Numbered from the stretch's first letter, positions 24,291 through 33,414 are shown. The stretch: 64,000 bases of DNA from UBA6623 sp965226435 (GCA_965226435.1 CBDDCY010000013.1:1-64000), one strand, 5' to 3'. Translations and numbers: made by a program. Notes: generated by a model from the letters alone, not told the origin.

Positions 24291-25895
24291 CTAGTGCTCG
24301 GATGCTTTCTCCGCGCCCAGGCCGGTGTTGGCGCGGACGCTCAATTCGATGTACTTCTCTTCCGCGGATGGTGCGTTCGAGAGAATCGAGCCAAGATAGG
24401 CGGCGAGAAAGCCGAGCGGGATGCTGATTAGACCGGGGTTCTTCAGTGGGAACAAAGTCGGCGCTTGGATCATTCGGCGGGCGGACTCGGCGACCTCGGG
24501 GCCGTCGACGCCCATGAAGCTGGGGCTGACAAAAATCAGCCCGATCGAGGAGAACAGTCCCGCCGCCAATCCCCAAACCGCGCCGCGCGTGGTGAACTTG
24601 CTCCAATACATCGAAAACAACATGACCGGCAAATTGGCCGAAGCGGCCACGGCAAAGGCCAGCCCGACGAGAAACGCAACATTAGCGGTCGGGCCCAGAC
24701 CGATCGCGATGGCGATGGAAATCGCGCCGACGACGAGCGCCGTCCAGCGGGCCACGCGCACTTCTTCGCCGGGCGCGCGCTCCTTCCCGTGGTGAATGAC
24801 GTTGGTGTAGAAATCGTGCGCGAACGAGGTCGAAGCGCTAATGGTCAACCCGGCCACCACCGCGAGAATCGTTGCGAATGCAACCGCCGAGATGAAGGCG
24901 AAGAAGACATCCCCGGCCAGCGCTTGTGCCAACAGCGGGGCGCTCATGTTAATGCCGCCGTTCGTCGAGATCGCGTTGCGGCCCACGATCGTGGCCGCGC
25001 CAAAGCCCAAGAACGTCGTCATCATGTAGAACGCGCCGATCAGCAACATCGCCCAGAAAACACTGACGCGCGCCGTCTTGGCATCGGGGACGGTGTAAAA
25101 GCGAATCAAGATATGCGGCAGCCCCGCTGTTCCGAAGATCAGCGCCATGCCCAGCGAAATCAAATCGAGCGCGCCATAAGGGGGCTTATAGTAAAGCCCC
25201 GGCGTCAGGAAGTTTTGAGTGACCGTTTGGCCGCCGTCCTGATAGCTGACTTGGCCGGTGGCCGCGAAGAAGGCACCGAGGTCGAAGTTGAAATGGGCGA
25301 GCACGAGCACGCTGAGCAGCAATGTCCCGCTCATCAGCAATACGGCTTTGACGATCTGCACCCAGGTTGTCGCGAGCATGCCGCCGAAGACGACGTAGAT
25401 GATCATCAGGATGCCCACGCCGGTTACCGCGCCGGCAAAGCTGATGCCGGAATCGGCCAACAGCAGGCTTACCAGCGCGCCCGCGCCGACCATCTGGGCG
25501 ATCATGTAGAACGTCGAAACGGTCAAGGTACTCAGGGATGCCCAGGCTCTTACGGGACGTGGCCGCAGCCGATAGGCCAGCACGTCGGCCATGGTGTATT
25601 TCCCGACGTTGCGCAGCGGCTCGGCGACGAGAAACAGGACGGTTAGGTAGGCGACCAAGAAGCCGACCGAATACATGAAGCCGTCGTAGCCGTAAAAAGC
25701 GATCAAACCGGCGATCCCCAAAAACGACGCCGCGCTCATGTAGTCGCCCGAAATGGCGAGCCCGTTCTGCCAACCGGTGATGCGTCTGCCGGCGGCGAAG
25801 TAGGCGCTCTCTCCCGAGGATCGGCGGGCCGCCCAGTAGGTGATCACGAGGGTCGCGGCGATGAAGGCCAGGAACATCAAGAGCGGAAGCGACAT
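24291..25895 (-). CDS. actP: Sodium:solute symporter, acetate permease ActP-like
   Basis: 534 residues, about 13 membrane helices, SSS family. Visible family features are AYFAAGRRITGWQNGLAISGDYMSAASFLG in the first helices, LAYRLRPRPVRAWASLSTL, FGTAGLPHILIRFYTVPDA and GLTISASTSFAHDFY. It probably imports acetate or another short monocarboxylate with Na+. The adjoining upstream DUF485 gene, 1 bp away, is the usual partner (ActP/YjcH pair). Confidence 0.88.
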   Translation of the reverse strand: MSLPLLMFLAFIAATLVITYWAARRSSGESAYFAAGRRITGWQNGLAISGDYMSAASFLGIAGLIAFYGYDGFMYSVGFLVAYLTVLFLVAEPLRNVGKYTMADVLAYRLRPRPVRAWASLSTLTVSTFYMIAQMVGAGALVSLLLADSGISFAGAVTGVGILMIIYVVFGGMLATTWVQIVKAVLLMSGTLLLSVLVLAHFNFDLGAFFAATGQVSYQDGGQTVTQNFLTPGLYYKPPYGALDLISLGMALIFGTAGLPHILIRFYTVPDAKTARVSVFWAMLLIGAFYMMTTFLGFGAATIVGRNAISTNGGINMSAPLLAQALAGDVFFAFISAVAFATILAVVAGLTISASTSFAHDFYTNVIHHGKERAPGEEVRVARWTALVVGAISIAIAIGLGPTANVAFLVGLAFAVAASANLPVMLFSMYWSKFTTRGAVWGLAAGLFSSIGLIFVSPSFMGVDGPEVAESARRMIQAPTLFPLKNPGLISIPLGFLAAYLGSILSNAPSAEEKYIELSVRANTGLGAEKASEH

Positions 25896-25896
25896 C

Positions 25897-26226
25897 TTAT
25901 TCGCCCCCTTGGCCGGCGTCGACCTCTTCCGCGGCGGTGTTTTCAGCCAGGATCTTCTCGGACATGCGGTCGAAGCGTCCGGCGACGCGCATGTAGAGAT
26001 ATGCCAGCGCCCAGGCCATTAGGAACTGTGAAAACGCGAAGAGGTAGGCCCAATTGACGACGCCCCAAACTTGGCGCGCCATCAGCTCGGGCCAATAGCC
26101 GACCAGCACGAGCAGCGCGAAGTAGAAGACGACGAAGAAGATCGTCGCGGCCACGACGAAGCGCGTTTTCTCGGCGATCATCTGCTGGTAGTCGGGTGAG
26201 TTGTGGATACGGTCCCAGCGGTTCAT
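25897..26226 (-). CDS. DUF485 small membrane protein (YjcH-like)
   Basis: 109 residues from the ATG at 26226 (MNRWDRIHNSPDYQQM). Two membrane helices (FVVAATIFFVVFYFALLVLV and AYLFAFSQFLMAWALAYLYM) follow a conserved cytoplasmic start. The acidic C-terminus ends in DAGQGGE. It is the standard companion of ActP-type symporters and precedes the symporter gene directly. Confidence 0.85.
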   Translation of the reverse strand: MNRWDRIHNSPDYQQMIAEKTRFVVAATIFFVVFYFALLVLVGYWPELMARQVWGVVNWAYLFAFSQFLMAWALAYLYMRVAGRFDRMSEKILAENTAAEEVDAGQGGE

Positions 26227-26410
26227 GGTCAAAATGCTAACCAGCATACACGGTTTTGCGTGGCGCCGAGCCGAGCCGACCCGGGCTATGCTCCCGCCGG
26301 TGGTTCGAGGCTCCGGTCGTTCAAGATTTCGTCGCGTGATAGCGGAATACGCTTTGGGCTGGTCCCGGGGGCGGAGATAAGCCGCGAGCTTGTCTCGACA
26401 CCCCGAGCAA

Positions 26411-26479
26411 CTGTTTACAGTGGACGATCGTCACTTTTCCTGTCTCTTGACGATGGAGTGGGTAGAGTCTTCGGTCGCC
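26411..26479 (+). repeat. Degenerate repeat D, copy 1
   Basis: CTGTTTACAGTGGACGATCG, TCACTTTTCC and GGTAGAGTCTTCGG match the copy at 26974-27056 in order and spacing, with scattered differences. Confidence 0.5.
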
Positions 26480-26826
26480 GACGGCTTCGCGAGACGGCGG
26501 GAACCCGCGGTAGCCGGAACCAAGGTGATGCTGGAATCCGCTTGGGTCCGGAGTGGAACGACGATGCTGGGGTTGGGCGGGCCTGACCGCTGTCGCGGTT
26601 CGGGCATTTGGCTGCGGCATGAGTTGCCGGTGCATAGGAATAGGACGGAGGTTCCGGGCATGGTGGCCGGCATGGGGTCGCCTCGTCATTCGGGACGGCT
26701 ATCGTTATGTTAGTTCGCGGCGAGATCGCGGAGATGCGGCGTACGCAGCGACAGAAGCGCGGACGGCCGTCCGCGCCGGCACCGGTGCGGTTCTCCACAT
26801 ATATGCCGCGGTCCCCCCTCGTTTTT

Positions 26827-26872
26827 CAGAATCCCACTCACCTGTTACAATGACCGATCGTTACTTTTTCCA
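26827..26872 (+). repeat. Degenerate repeat D, copy 2
   Basis: CAGAATCCCACTCACCTG, TTACAATGACCGATCG and TTACTTTTTCC are almost identical over 45 bp to 26974-27018, with two differences. Confidence 0.7.
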
Positions 26873-26895
26873 AGACGCTGAGGGTCAGCCCCGCG

Positions 26896-26964
26896 ATGGA
26901 AGCTGGCGTGAGCGATCACCTTTGGTCGCTCGAAGAAATCGTTGGGCTGCTGGATTCAAACTGA
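26896..26964 (+). mobile_element. Remnant of an IS1-type transposase C-terminus
   Basis: The 22 codons from ATG 26896 to TGA 26962-26964 read MEAGVSDHLWSLEEIVGLLD and two more residues. From memory this resembles the last residues of IS1-family transposases (AGxxDHxWxxEEx). Nothing of the catalytic domain is left. It lies between two direct copies of repeat D, which suggests decay of an inserted element. Confidence 0.4.
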
Positions 26965-26973
26965 GACACTACC

Positions 26974-27056
26974 CAGAATCCCACTCACCTGTTACAATGA
27001 CCGACCGTCACTTTTTCCTCCTCGAGACGATGTAAGAGGTAGAGTCTCGCCGGCCG
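26974..27056 (+). repeat. Degenerate repeat D, copy 3
   Basis: Starts CAGAATCCCACTCACCTG, then CTTTTTCCTCC and AGGTAGAGTCTCGCCGG. Its first half matches copy 2 and its second half matches copy 1. It ends about 25 bp before the actA start. Confidence 0.65.
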
Positions 27057-27081
27057 TATCGAGCGAGGGTTGTGCTCGTCT

Positions 27082-27543
27082 ATGTTGCTGTTCATCGTTG
27101 CGATCGCGCTGTTCTCACCCGCATGGGCGCAACAGCAGCCGATTGATTTCCCTCACAACAAGCATGTCGATCAAGGGTTGGCGTGCGTGGACTGCCACAG
27201 CACCGCCGATACCGGCACGCAAGCAAGCCTGCCGTCGGTGTCGAAATGCATGTTGTGTCACGAGAAGATCGCCACCGAGGGGCCGGGAGTGACGGTTTTG
27301 CGCCAGTACGCCGAAAAGAAGCGCGAGTTACCGTGGGCGCGGGTGTATGGATTTCACGAGTTGGCTTTCGTGAAATTTCGCCATGCGCCGCATGTTCGCG
27401 CGGGTGTTGAGTGCGCCGTTTGTCACGGGGAAGTCGCCAAGATGACGGTTGCCACGCGGGTGGTTAAGCATACGATGGGGACCTGTGTGAGCTGCCATAG
27501 GGAGAACAAGGCGAGCGACGATTGCGTCGTTTGTCATTACTAG
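27082..27543 (+). CDS. actA: ActA-like multiheme cytochrome c subunit of alternative complex III
   Basis: 153 residues. A signal peptide or anchor (MLLFIVAIALFSPAWAQ) is followed by five CxxCH haem-binding motifs: CVDCH, CMLCH, CAVCH, CVSCH and CVVCH. Several extra His residues (FPHNKHVDQG, FRHAPHV) can serve as distal ligands. A pentahaem cytochrome at the head of an actABCDE run is the standard arrangement. In the complex it passes electrons on the periplasmic side towards ActE or an oxidase. ATG at 27082 chosen over the upstream TTG at 27070. Confidence 0.85.
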   Translation: MLLFIVAIALFSPAWAQQQPIDFPHNKHVDQGLACVDCHSTADTGTQASLPSVSKCMLCHEKIATEGPGVTVLRQYAEKKRELPWARVYGFHELAFVKFRHAPHVRAGVECAVCHGEVAKMTVATRVVKHTMGTCVSCHRENKASDDCVVCHY

Positions 27544-27601
27544 AGCTCGGGCCGGGAGTTTGGGGTTGCACCTCCGGCGAACGCCCGCGAACACAACAGC
27601 A

Positions 27602-29767
27602 ATGGATCGAAGGAACTTTTTCAAGCTGGTGGGAACCGCTTCGGGCGGGGCGATTACCGGTGCTTGTGGCAAGACGGGTCAAGAGTTGATCCCGCTGCTC
27701 GTTCCCGAGGAAGCGATCGTTCCAGGAGAAGAAGAGTGGCATCCGAGCGTCTGCCGCCAATGCAGCGCCGGTTGCGGAACGATTGTTCGCGTGATGGAAT
27801 CGGAGCGGGAGATCGAAGTCGAGGGCGAGAAGGTCCGCGAACGCATTGCCGCGATCAAGAAAATCGAGGGGAACCCGCTCGATCCGGTCAGCGGCGGGCG
27901 TCTGTGCGGGCGGGGACAGGCAGCCCTGCAGGGCCTGTATCACCCCGATCGCGTGCGCGGTCCGCTGAAACGCGATGCCGCGGCCGAGCGGGGGTTCGGG
28001 GTGATTTCTTGGGAGGAAGCTCTTGACGAAGCCGGGGGGTTGATCGCGGAAGCGGTCGAGAAGAATCCCGCCGGGATTGTCTACCTCGCGGGCCCCGGAA
28101 GCGGAACGCGGGCTGTGGTTGTCGACCGTTTCTTACGGGCTCTAGGAGCCTCGGCTGCGACGACGACGGGGGTTTGCGATCTCACTGTCGAGCGACGGGC
28201 CGCCGAACTGCTTCACGGGCAGAGGGTTTTGCCCTCGTATGAAATCCAAGACGCTACGTACGTCCTGGGCCTGGGCGCGGATTTTCTGGGAGGCTGGGCT
28301 TCCCCGGTGCTCTACGCCCGCCGTTTCGGACATTTCCGGCGGGGGCGTCCGGGGATCCGCGGCAAGCTGGTTCACGCGGAATCGAGGTTTTCACAAACAG
28401 CCTGGAGCGCCGATCGTTGGCTGCCGGTTGCGCCCGGCGGCGAGCATGCCCTGGCGTTGGGGCTTGGCCATGTACTGGTTCGGGGGGACTTAAGGAAGGA
28501 CGCGGTGTCGGACGCCGTGCGCGACGTCTTCGCCGCGGTGGATCTCGAACGAGCGGCCGCCGAGGCCGGCCTGACCCCCAAGCAGATCGAACAGACGGCC
28601 GCCGAGTTGTCCGAGGCCCAGGTGCCTGTTGTGGTCCCGGGAGCGTCGATCGTGCAGCGGAATTCCTTGGATGCGCTGGTCGCCGCCGGGGCGCTCAATA
28701 TCCTGCTTGGGAACATAGGCAAGCCCGGCGGGGTGCATCCGGCTTCGGGAATCGAGGCCTTCGAAGCAGCACGTCCTCGGTTCGAGGATCTCGAAAAACG
28801 GCTGGAGAGCGCCGATCTGGTTCTGCTTGACGGAGCGAACCCGGCGTATACGTCGCCTCGTGTCGCCAATCTGCTCGCTGGCAAGACGGTGATCAGCTTT
28901 GCGTCGCTTCTCGACGACAGCGCGATCCACAGTCGGCTGGTTTTGCCCGACCACGACACACTAGAATCCGAGGCGCTGGTCGCTCCGGAAGTGGCTGTCC
29001 GCCCGGCGGTCAATGGATCGGGCGCTTTTGTCCGTCCGCTTTACGACACGCGCGCCACCGAGGAAGTTTTGGTGGAGTTGGCGAAGCGTGCCGGAGGCAC
29101 GGTCGCGGCCTATTCGATCTCCGACGCCTTCGGCGACCTTTACCGAGACTACGACCTCGGAGCCGGGGGCGAATCCGAGGCGGACTTCGCGGCCTATGCC
29201 GAACGCCAAGGCGGCTGGTGGGGCGAGCCTGGAGAACCCCTAGCGAGCACGGGGCCGACCGAGATCGCGGGACAGGGCTCGGCGGCGACCGATCCGGGAA
29301 ATGCGGCGTTTCCTTATCGTTTTCAGGTCTACCCATCGGTGCAATTCGGAGATGGGGCCGGGGCACATCTTCCGTGGTTACAGCAGATGCCGGACCCAAC
29401 CTCAAGTGTTATGTGGAACCTGCCGGTCGAGATCGACCCCGCAACGGCCAAGCGCCTGGGCGTGAGAAACGGCGATGCCGTGCGGCTGACCTCAAGCGGC
29501 GGGTCGATTGAGGCGCCGGTTTATGTTCACCCGGCGGCCATTCCCGGAGTCGTCAGCATGGCCTTGGGACAAGGGCACAACGAGTACGGCCGCTACGCTT
29601 CCGGGCGCGGGGCCAATCCGCTGCTGCTGGTTGGGAAAGAGCGCGAGGCAAAGACCGGGGTGCCGGCAACAGGTTCAGTGTCGGTCAAGATCGAAAAGCT
29701 CGATCGGCGGCCGGGGCTGGTGCAGTTCGCGGCGATGGATCGAGAAGTTGCTCACGAGCGAATGTAG
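27602..29767 (+). CDS. actB: ActB1-like molybdopterin-oxidoreductase-fold subunit
   Basis: 721 residues. Tat-like start MDRRNFFKLVGTASGG, with ITGACG as a possible lipidation site. A [4Fe-4S] site is formed by C51, C54 and C58 (CRQCSAGCG) plus a Cys near residue 101 (GRLCGRGQA). The rest follows the molybdopterin oxidoreductase fold (SWEEALDEAG, YVLGLGADFLGGW, NPAYTSPRV). In alternative complex III this subunit has lost the Mo cofactor. In many genomes B1 and B2 are fused; here the iron-sulfur half is a separate downstream gene. The ATG at 27602 is preferred because it opens the Tat signal. Confidence 0.85.
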   Translation: MDRRNFFKLVGTASGGAITGACGKTGQELIPLLVPEEAIVPGEEEWHPSVCRQCSAGCGTIVRVMESEREIEVEGEKVRERIAAIKKIEGNPLDPVSGGRLCGRGQAALQGLYHPDRVRGPLKRDAAAERGFGVISWEEALDEAGGLIAEAVEKNPAGIVYLAGPGSGTRAVVVDRFLRALGASAATTTGVCDLTVERRAAELLHGQRVLPSYEIQDATYVLGLGADFLGGWASPVLYARRFGHFRRGRPGIRGKLVHAESRFSQTAWSADRWLPVAPGGEHALALGLGHVLVRGDLRKDAVSDAVRDVFAAVDLERAAAEAGLTPKQIEQTAAELSEAQVPVVVPGASIVQRNSLDALVAAGALNILLGNIGKPGGVHPASGIEAFEAARPRFEDLEKRLESADLVLLDGANPAYTSPRVANLLAGKTVISFASLLDDSAIHSRLVLPDHDTLESEALVAPEVAVRPAVNGSGAFVRPLYDTRATEEVLVELAKRAGGTVAAYSISDAFGDLYRDYDLGAGGESEADFAAYAERQGGWWGEPGEPLASTGPTEIAGQGSAATDPGNAAFPYRFQVYPSVQFGDGAGAHLPWLQQMPDPTSSVMWNLPVEIDPATAKRLGVRNGDAVRLTSSGGSIEAPVYVHPAAIPGVVSMALGQGHNEYGRYASGRGANPLLLVGKEREAKTGVPATGSVSVKIEKLDRRPGLVQFAAMDREVAHERM

Positions 29768-29863
29768 GGGATCGAGGGATTCGGCACAGGTAGGCATAAC
29801 ACGCTGAAAAAATCCGCGCAAGCGGATGTCAATGCGGAAACCGCAACGAGGGGAGATAGCTAG

Positions 29864-30598
29864 GTGGCGACCGAAACAAACGAAGCAAAAACTGAAAGTA
29901 CCGGCGAAGATCACATCCCGCAGTGGGGCATGGCGATCGATCTCGATCGCTGCACCGGCTGTGAGGCGTGTGTGATCGCCTGTCACGCCGAGAACAATAT
30001 TCCGCTCTCCGACGAAGCCTCTTCGGCCCAGGGGCGCGCGAATCACTGGATTCGCATCGACCGTTACTACGAGGGCGAATTCCCCAACATCAAGGTCAAA
30101 TATCGGCCTGTCATGTGTCAGCAATGCGACGATGCGCCTTGCGAACCGGTCTGCCCGGTTTACGCGACCTACCAAAATCCCGAGGGCCTCAACGTTCAGG
30201 TCTACAACCGCTGCGTGGGTACGCGGTATTGCGCCAATAACTGCCCCTACACGGTGCGGTTTTTCAACTGGTACGACCCGGTGTGGCCCGAGGAATTGAA
30301 GCTGCAATTGAACCCCGATGTCTCGGTGCGTCCCGGGGGCGTGATGGAGAAGTGCACCTTCTGCATCCAGCGCGTGCAGCGAGGCAAGCGCGACGCCAAG
30401 GCCGAGGGTCGAGACGTGGAAGACGGCGACGTGCAACCGGCATGCGTGCAGTCGTGTCCGGCCGAAGCAATGGTCTTCGGGGATCTCACCGACAAAAAGA
30501 GCAAAGTTTCCCAATGGACCGAAACCGGCAGGTCGACGCAATTGCTCGACGAGCTGGGAACCAAGCCGCGTGTCTTTTATCTGGAGCGCGGGGAGTGA
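29864..30598 (+). CDS. ActB2-like four-cluster ferredoxin subunit
   Basis: 244 residues with four Cys groups: CTGCEACVIACH, CQQCDDAPCEPVCP, CVGTRYCANNCP and CTFCIQR...CVQSCP, matching the NrfC/HybA-type iron-sulfur subunits that partner NrfD proteins. It would carry electrons between the membrane subunit ActC and the cytochrome subunits. GTG start at 29864 after AGGGGAGATAG. It lies 96 bp after actB1 and 35 bp before actC. Confidence 0.87.
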   Translation: MATETNEAKTESTGEDHIPQWGMAIDLDRCTGCEACVIACHAENNIPLSDEASSAQGRANHWIRIDRYYEGEFPNIKVKYRPVMCQQCDDAPCEPVCPVYATYQNPEGLNVQVYNRCVGTRYCANNCPYTVRFFNWYDPVWPEELKLQLNPDVSVRPGGVMEKCTFCIQRVQRGKRDAKAEGRDVEDGDVQPACVQSCPAEAMVFGDLTDKKSKVSQWTETGRSTQLLDELGTKPRVFYLERGE

Positions 30599-30633
30599 TC
30601 GCGGTCGGCGAGTCGTGCGAAGAGTAGATCGTC

Positions 30634-31950
30634 ATGGGAGCCTTCGCCGAGCCATTGGATCGCATGTCGCCGGAAGCGCAAGTCCGGCGGGACTTGCTGC
30701 GTCCGCTGGAAGGCTTTAGCTTCGGGTACCTGGCCGCGGTGGGGTTTTGCGGAGCGGTTGTCGCCTGGGCGCTGGCGGCTTGGGGCTACCAGATCTATTA
30801 CGGCATCGGCGTTGCGGGCATCCGGCGGCCGGTCTTCTGGGGCTTCTACATCATTAACTTCGTTTTCTGGATCGGTATCTCGCACGCCGGGACGCTGATT
30901 TCCGCCATCCTGCGGCTCACCGACGCCGGTTGGCGCAAGCCGGTTACGCGGGTCGCCGAAGCCATCACGGTCTTCTGCCTGATGATCGGGGGACTGTTCC
31001 CGCTCATTCACCTGGGACGGGTATGGCTGTTCCATTGGCTGATTCCGTACCCCAATGAGCGAATGTTGTGGCCGAACTTCCGTTCGCCGCTGGTGTGGGA
31101 TATGACGGCGATCTTCACCTACATGACCGGCAGTGTCTTGTTTCTCTACTTGCCGATGATTCCCGACCTGGCGATGATGTCGCACCGGACGAGCGGTGTA
31201 AGAAGCTTCGTCTACCGCGCCCTCTCGCTTGGCTGGACGGGCAGCGACCGCCAATGGCATGCCCTCGAACGGGCCATGAAGTTGATGGCGGGGATGATTC
31301 TCGCGGTGGCGATTTCGGTGCACTCGGTGGTGGCGTTCGACTTCTCGATGTCGATTGCTCCGATGTGGCATAGCACGATCTTCGCGCCCTATTTCGTGGC
31401 CGGAGCGATCTTCAGCGGCATCGCGGCGCTGGTGTTGGTGATGGCGGCTCTGCGGCACTTCCTGAAGCTACACCGCTACCTGCGGCCGTCTCATTTCGAC
31501 AACCTGGGGAAGCTGTTGCTGCTGATGTCGCTCGTCTGGCTCTACTTCACCTTCGCCGAGCACCTTACCGTCTGGTACGGCAATAATCCCGCGGAGATTG
31601 CGGTGTTCAACGTCCGCGAACATGGCGTATACTCGACCGCGCTGTGGACGATGATTATCTTCAACTTCGTGATTCCCTTCACGCTGCTGAGCATTCGAAA
31701 GCTGCGCAACATCACGACGATTTGCTTCTCGGGAGTGACGGTGTTGATCGGCATGTGGCTCGAGCGCTTTCTGATTGTGATTCCGACGCTATCGCACCCG
31801 CCACTGGCGTCGGGTTGGGGCGGTTACGCTCCGAGTTGGGTCGAATTGTCGATTACCGCCGGCACGTTCGCGGCCATGGCCTTGCTCTATTTGCTCTTCG
31901 TTAAGGCGTTTCCGATCATCGCCATCTGGGAGTACGAAGATGATCATTAA
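30634..31950 (+). CDS. actC: ActC, NrfD-family quinol-oxidising membrane subunit
   Basis: 438 residues, about 10 membrane helices. NrfD/PsrC-family features include FWIGISHAGTLISAILRL, LIHLGRVWLFHW and VLMAALRHFLK-like segments. In alternative complex III this subunit binds quinol in the membrane. It ends 11 bp inside actD, a sign of translational coupling. A second NrfD gene (actF), usual in these operons, is not present in this window. Confidence 0.88.
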   Translation: MGAFAEPLDRMSPEAQVRRDLLRPLEGFSFGYLAAVGFCGAVVAWALAAWGYQIYYGIGVAGIRRPVFWGFYIINFVFWIGISHAGTLISAILRLTDAGWRKPVTRVAEAITVFCLMIGGLFPLIHLGRVWLFHWLIPYPNERMLWPNFRSPLVWDMTAIFTYMTGSVLFLYLPMIPDLAMMSHRTSGVRSFVYRALSLGWTGSDRQWHALERAMKLMAGMILAVAISVHSVVAFDFSMSIAPMWHSTIFAPYFVAGAIFSGIAALVLVMAALRHFLKLHRYLRPSHFDNLGKLLLLMSLVWLYFTFAEHLTVWYGNNPAEIAVFNVREHGVYSTALWTMIIFNFVIPFTLLSIRKLRNITTICFSGVTVLIGMWLERFLIVIPTLSHPPLASGWGGYAPSWVELSITAGTFAAMALLYLLFVKAFPIIAIWEYEDDH

Positions 31951-32440
31951 CGCCGAGTTCCGGGAGACGAAACAGGTCGCCGCGGCGGTCGGAGAGCTTC
32001 GGGGACAGGGGATCGGCCCCGAGCACTTAGAGATCTTTTCGAGTAAACCGGTCGAGTTGGAGCCCGGGTTGCTTGATCGCCCAAGTCACATGTCGTTGTT
32101 CGCCGTCTTCGCCGCGCTGGCGGCCGGCACGGGCGTGACGGCGTTTATGTTCTACACGCAGCAGGACTACCCGCTGGTGACCGGAGGCATGCCGCTCACC
32201 TCGGGCTGGGCCACCGGGGTGGTGACCTTTGAGATGACCATGGCCGGTGCGATTCTCGGGACGGCGTTCATGTTCCTGTGGGAAAGCGGCCTGCTGCGCC
32301 GGAGCCCGCGCGCGGCGCCCGAGTTACCCGACGACGGCATCATCCTACAGGTGGATTGCCGCACTGATCTGTCAACGGCCGAGGAAGCCCTGCGGCGTTG
32401 TGGCGCGCGCCACATAGAGACCTGGGAGGGAGCCGAGTGA
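31940..32440 (+). CDS. actD: ActD, DUF3341 membrane subunit
   Basis: 166 residues. It has an N-terminal soluble domain (AAAVGELRGQGIGPEHLEIFS), two membrane helices (LFAVFAALAAGTGVTAFMF and FEMTMAGAILGTAFMFLW) and a C-terminal ferredoxin-like tail, the DUF3341 layout. It starts within the end of actC and its TGA overlaps the actE ATG (TGATG). It is a structural subunit of alternative complex III. Confidence 0.85.
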   Translation: MIINAEFRETKQVAAAVGELRGQGIGPEHLEIFSSKPVELEPGLLDRPSHMSLFAVFAALAAGTGVTAFMFYTQQDYPLVTGGMPLTSGWATGVVTFEMTMAGAILGTAFMFLWESGLLRRSPRAAPELPDDGIILQVDCRTDLSTAEEALRRCGARHIETWEGAE

Positions 32441-32793
32441 TGGGCCGCCGAATCGCATGCGCCTCCGCGATAGGGCTGGCCTTCGTGCTGTCCGCTCTCG
32501 GCGCCGACCGTAAACCGCCTCCTTGGGAAAAGTTGAATCAGATCGGCCGGGGGCTCTATCGCGAGAACTGCATCGTCTGCCACGAGATCGAAAGAGCGGA
32601 AACCAAGAAACTCGGACCGTCGTTGTTCCGTTTGTTCCAGAACGAAAAGCTCCCTTTTTCCAGCGGCAAGCCCAGTGTCGAATACGTCCGCGTCAAGGTT
32701 CAATTCGGCGGCGACGTCATGCCGCCCTACGTAAACCGGCTCAGGGCCGCCGAGATCGAAAAGATCATCGCCTACATCAAGACGAAGAAATGA
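32440..32793 (+). CDS. actE: ActE-like monohaem cytochrome c
   Basis: 117 residues with a signal peptide (RRIACASAIGLAFVLSALGA). A single CIVCH haem site and MPPY near residue 95 supply the usual His/Met ligands. In alternative complex III the monohaem subunit hands electrons to the terminal oxidase. Last gene of the coupled act run; no oxidase gene follows here. Confidence 0.82.
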   Translation: MGRRIACASAIGLAFVLSALGADRKPPPWEKLNQIGRGLYRENCIVCHEIERAETKKLGPSLFRLFQNEKLPFSSGKPSVEYVRVKVQFGGDVMPPYVNRLRAAEIEKIIAYIKTKK

Positions 32794-32936
32794 CGCCGGC
32801 CGCCTTCGAAGTCAGTCACCATTCTTGCGGGGCCGTATCCCCACGGTTGGAAACAGGTCGCAATGTTTCGGAAAATTCTCCGGCGGCACGTCGAAGAGAT
32901 ATACTGTAGGCAAGCTGTTCGAGAGCTGGAGGCGAT

Positions 32937-33377
32937 ATGAATACGCAACTTAAATTTGGTCTGATCACCGTCGTTATCGTCGGAACGCTGGGCTGGCTCG
33001 CCGCATCCGGCATCAATGAGACCGCCACTTACTACGTCACGATCGAAGAGCTGCTAGCCATGGACGACGCGGTGGAAAAGCGTCTTCGGGTAGGGGGAGA
33101 CGTGGAGCCCAATTCGATCGTCCGCTCGGGCGAGAAAGTCAACTTCACGATTGAACAGGAAGACCAGAAGTTGTCGGTGGTCTACGTCGGCCGCGACCCG
33201 CTGCCCGACACTTTCCGCGACCGGGCCCAAGCGCTCTGCGACGGCCGTCTGCGTTCCGATGGGGTTTTCGAGGCGAAGAAGATCCAAGCTAAATGCGCTT
33301 CGAAGTACGAAGCCGACCCGAGCAAGGGCGCCCAACCGGTTTACACGACGGAGCCAAGCAACAAGGCTTCGTTGTAG
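32937..33377 (+). CDS. ccmE: Cytochrome c maturation haem chaperone CcmE, Cys-type
   Basis: 146 residues. An N-terminal anchor (LKFGLITVVIVGTLGWLAASG) is followed by the OB-fold domain (LRVGGDVEPNSIVRSG, LSVVYVGRDPLPDTFRD). Standard CcmE binds haem through His in an HxxxY motif. Here the site is C120-A-S-K-Y124, the CxxxY form known from some archaea and sulfate reducers. GGAGG at 32928-32932 is the ribosome binding site, and TATACT at 32900-32905 may be a -10 box. The other ccm genes are not in the window. Its place after actE fits a role in maturing the cytochromes of that complex. Confidence 0.9.
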   Translation: MNTQLKFGLITVVIVGTLGWLAASGINETATYYVTIEELLAMDDAVEKRLRVGGDVEPNSIVRSGEKVNFTIEQEDQKLSVVYVGRDPLPDTFRDRAQALCDGRLRSDGVFEAKKIQAKCASKYEADPSKGAQPVYTTEPSNKASL

Positions 33378-33414
33378 ACCCACGCCAATCTTGATGCTCA
33401 GTGGGCGGTCATAC

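Larger units (their letters stand above)
26227..27081. other. Non-coding region with degenerate repeats before the act operon
   Basis: 855 bp without a credible intact gene. It contains three imperfect repeats (26411-26479, 26827-26872, 26974-27056) and a 22-codon fragment resembling the end of an IS1-type transposase (26896-26964). The divergent promoters for the DUF485 and actA genes must lie here, but no box pair is convincing. Confidence 0.5.

Noticed and set aside
24465..25646. 393-codon frame antisense to the ActP-like gene
   Set aside because: GC-rich shadow frame, very rich in Arg/His/Gln, opposite a clear transporter gene.
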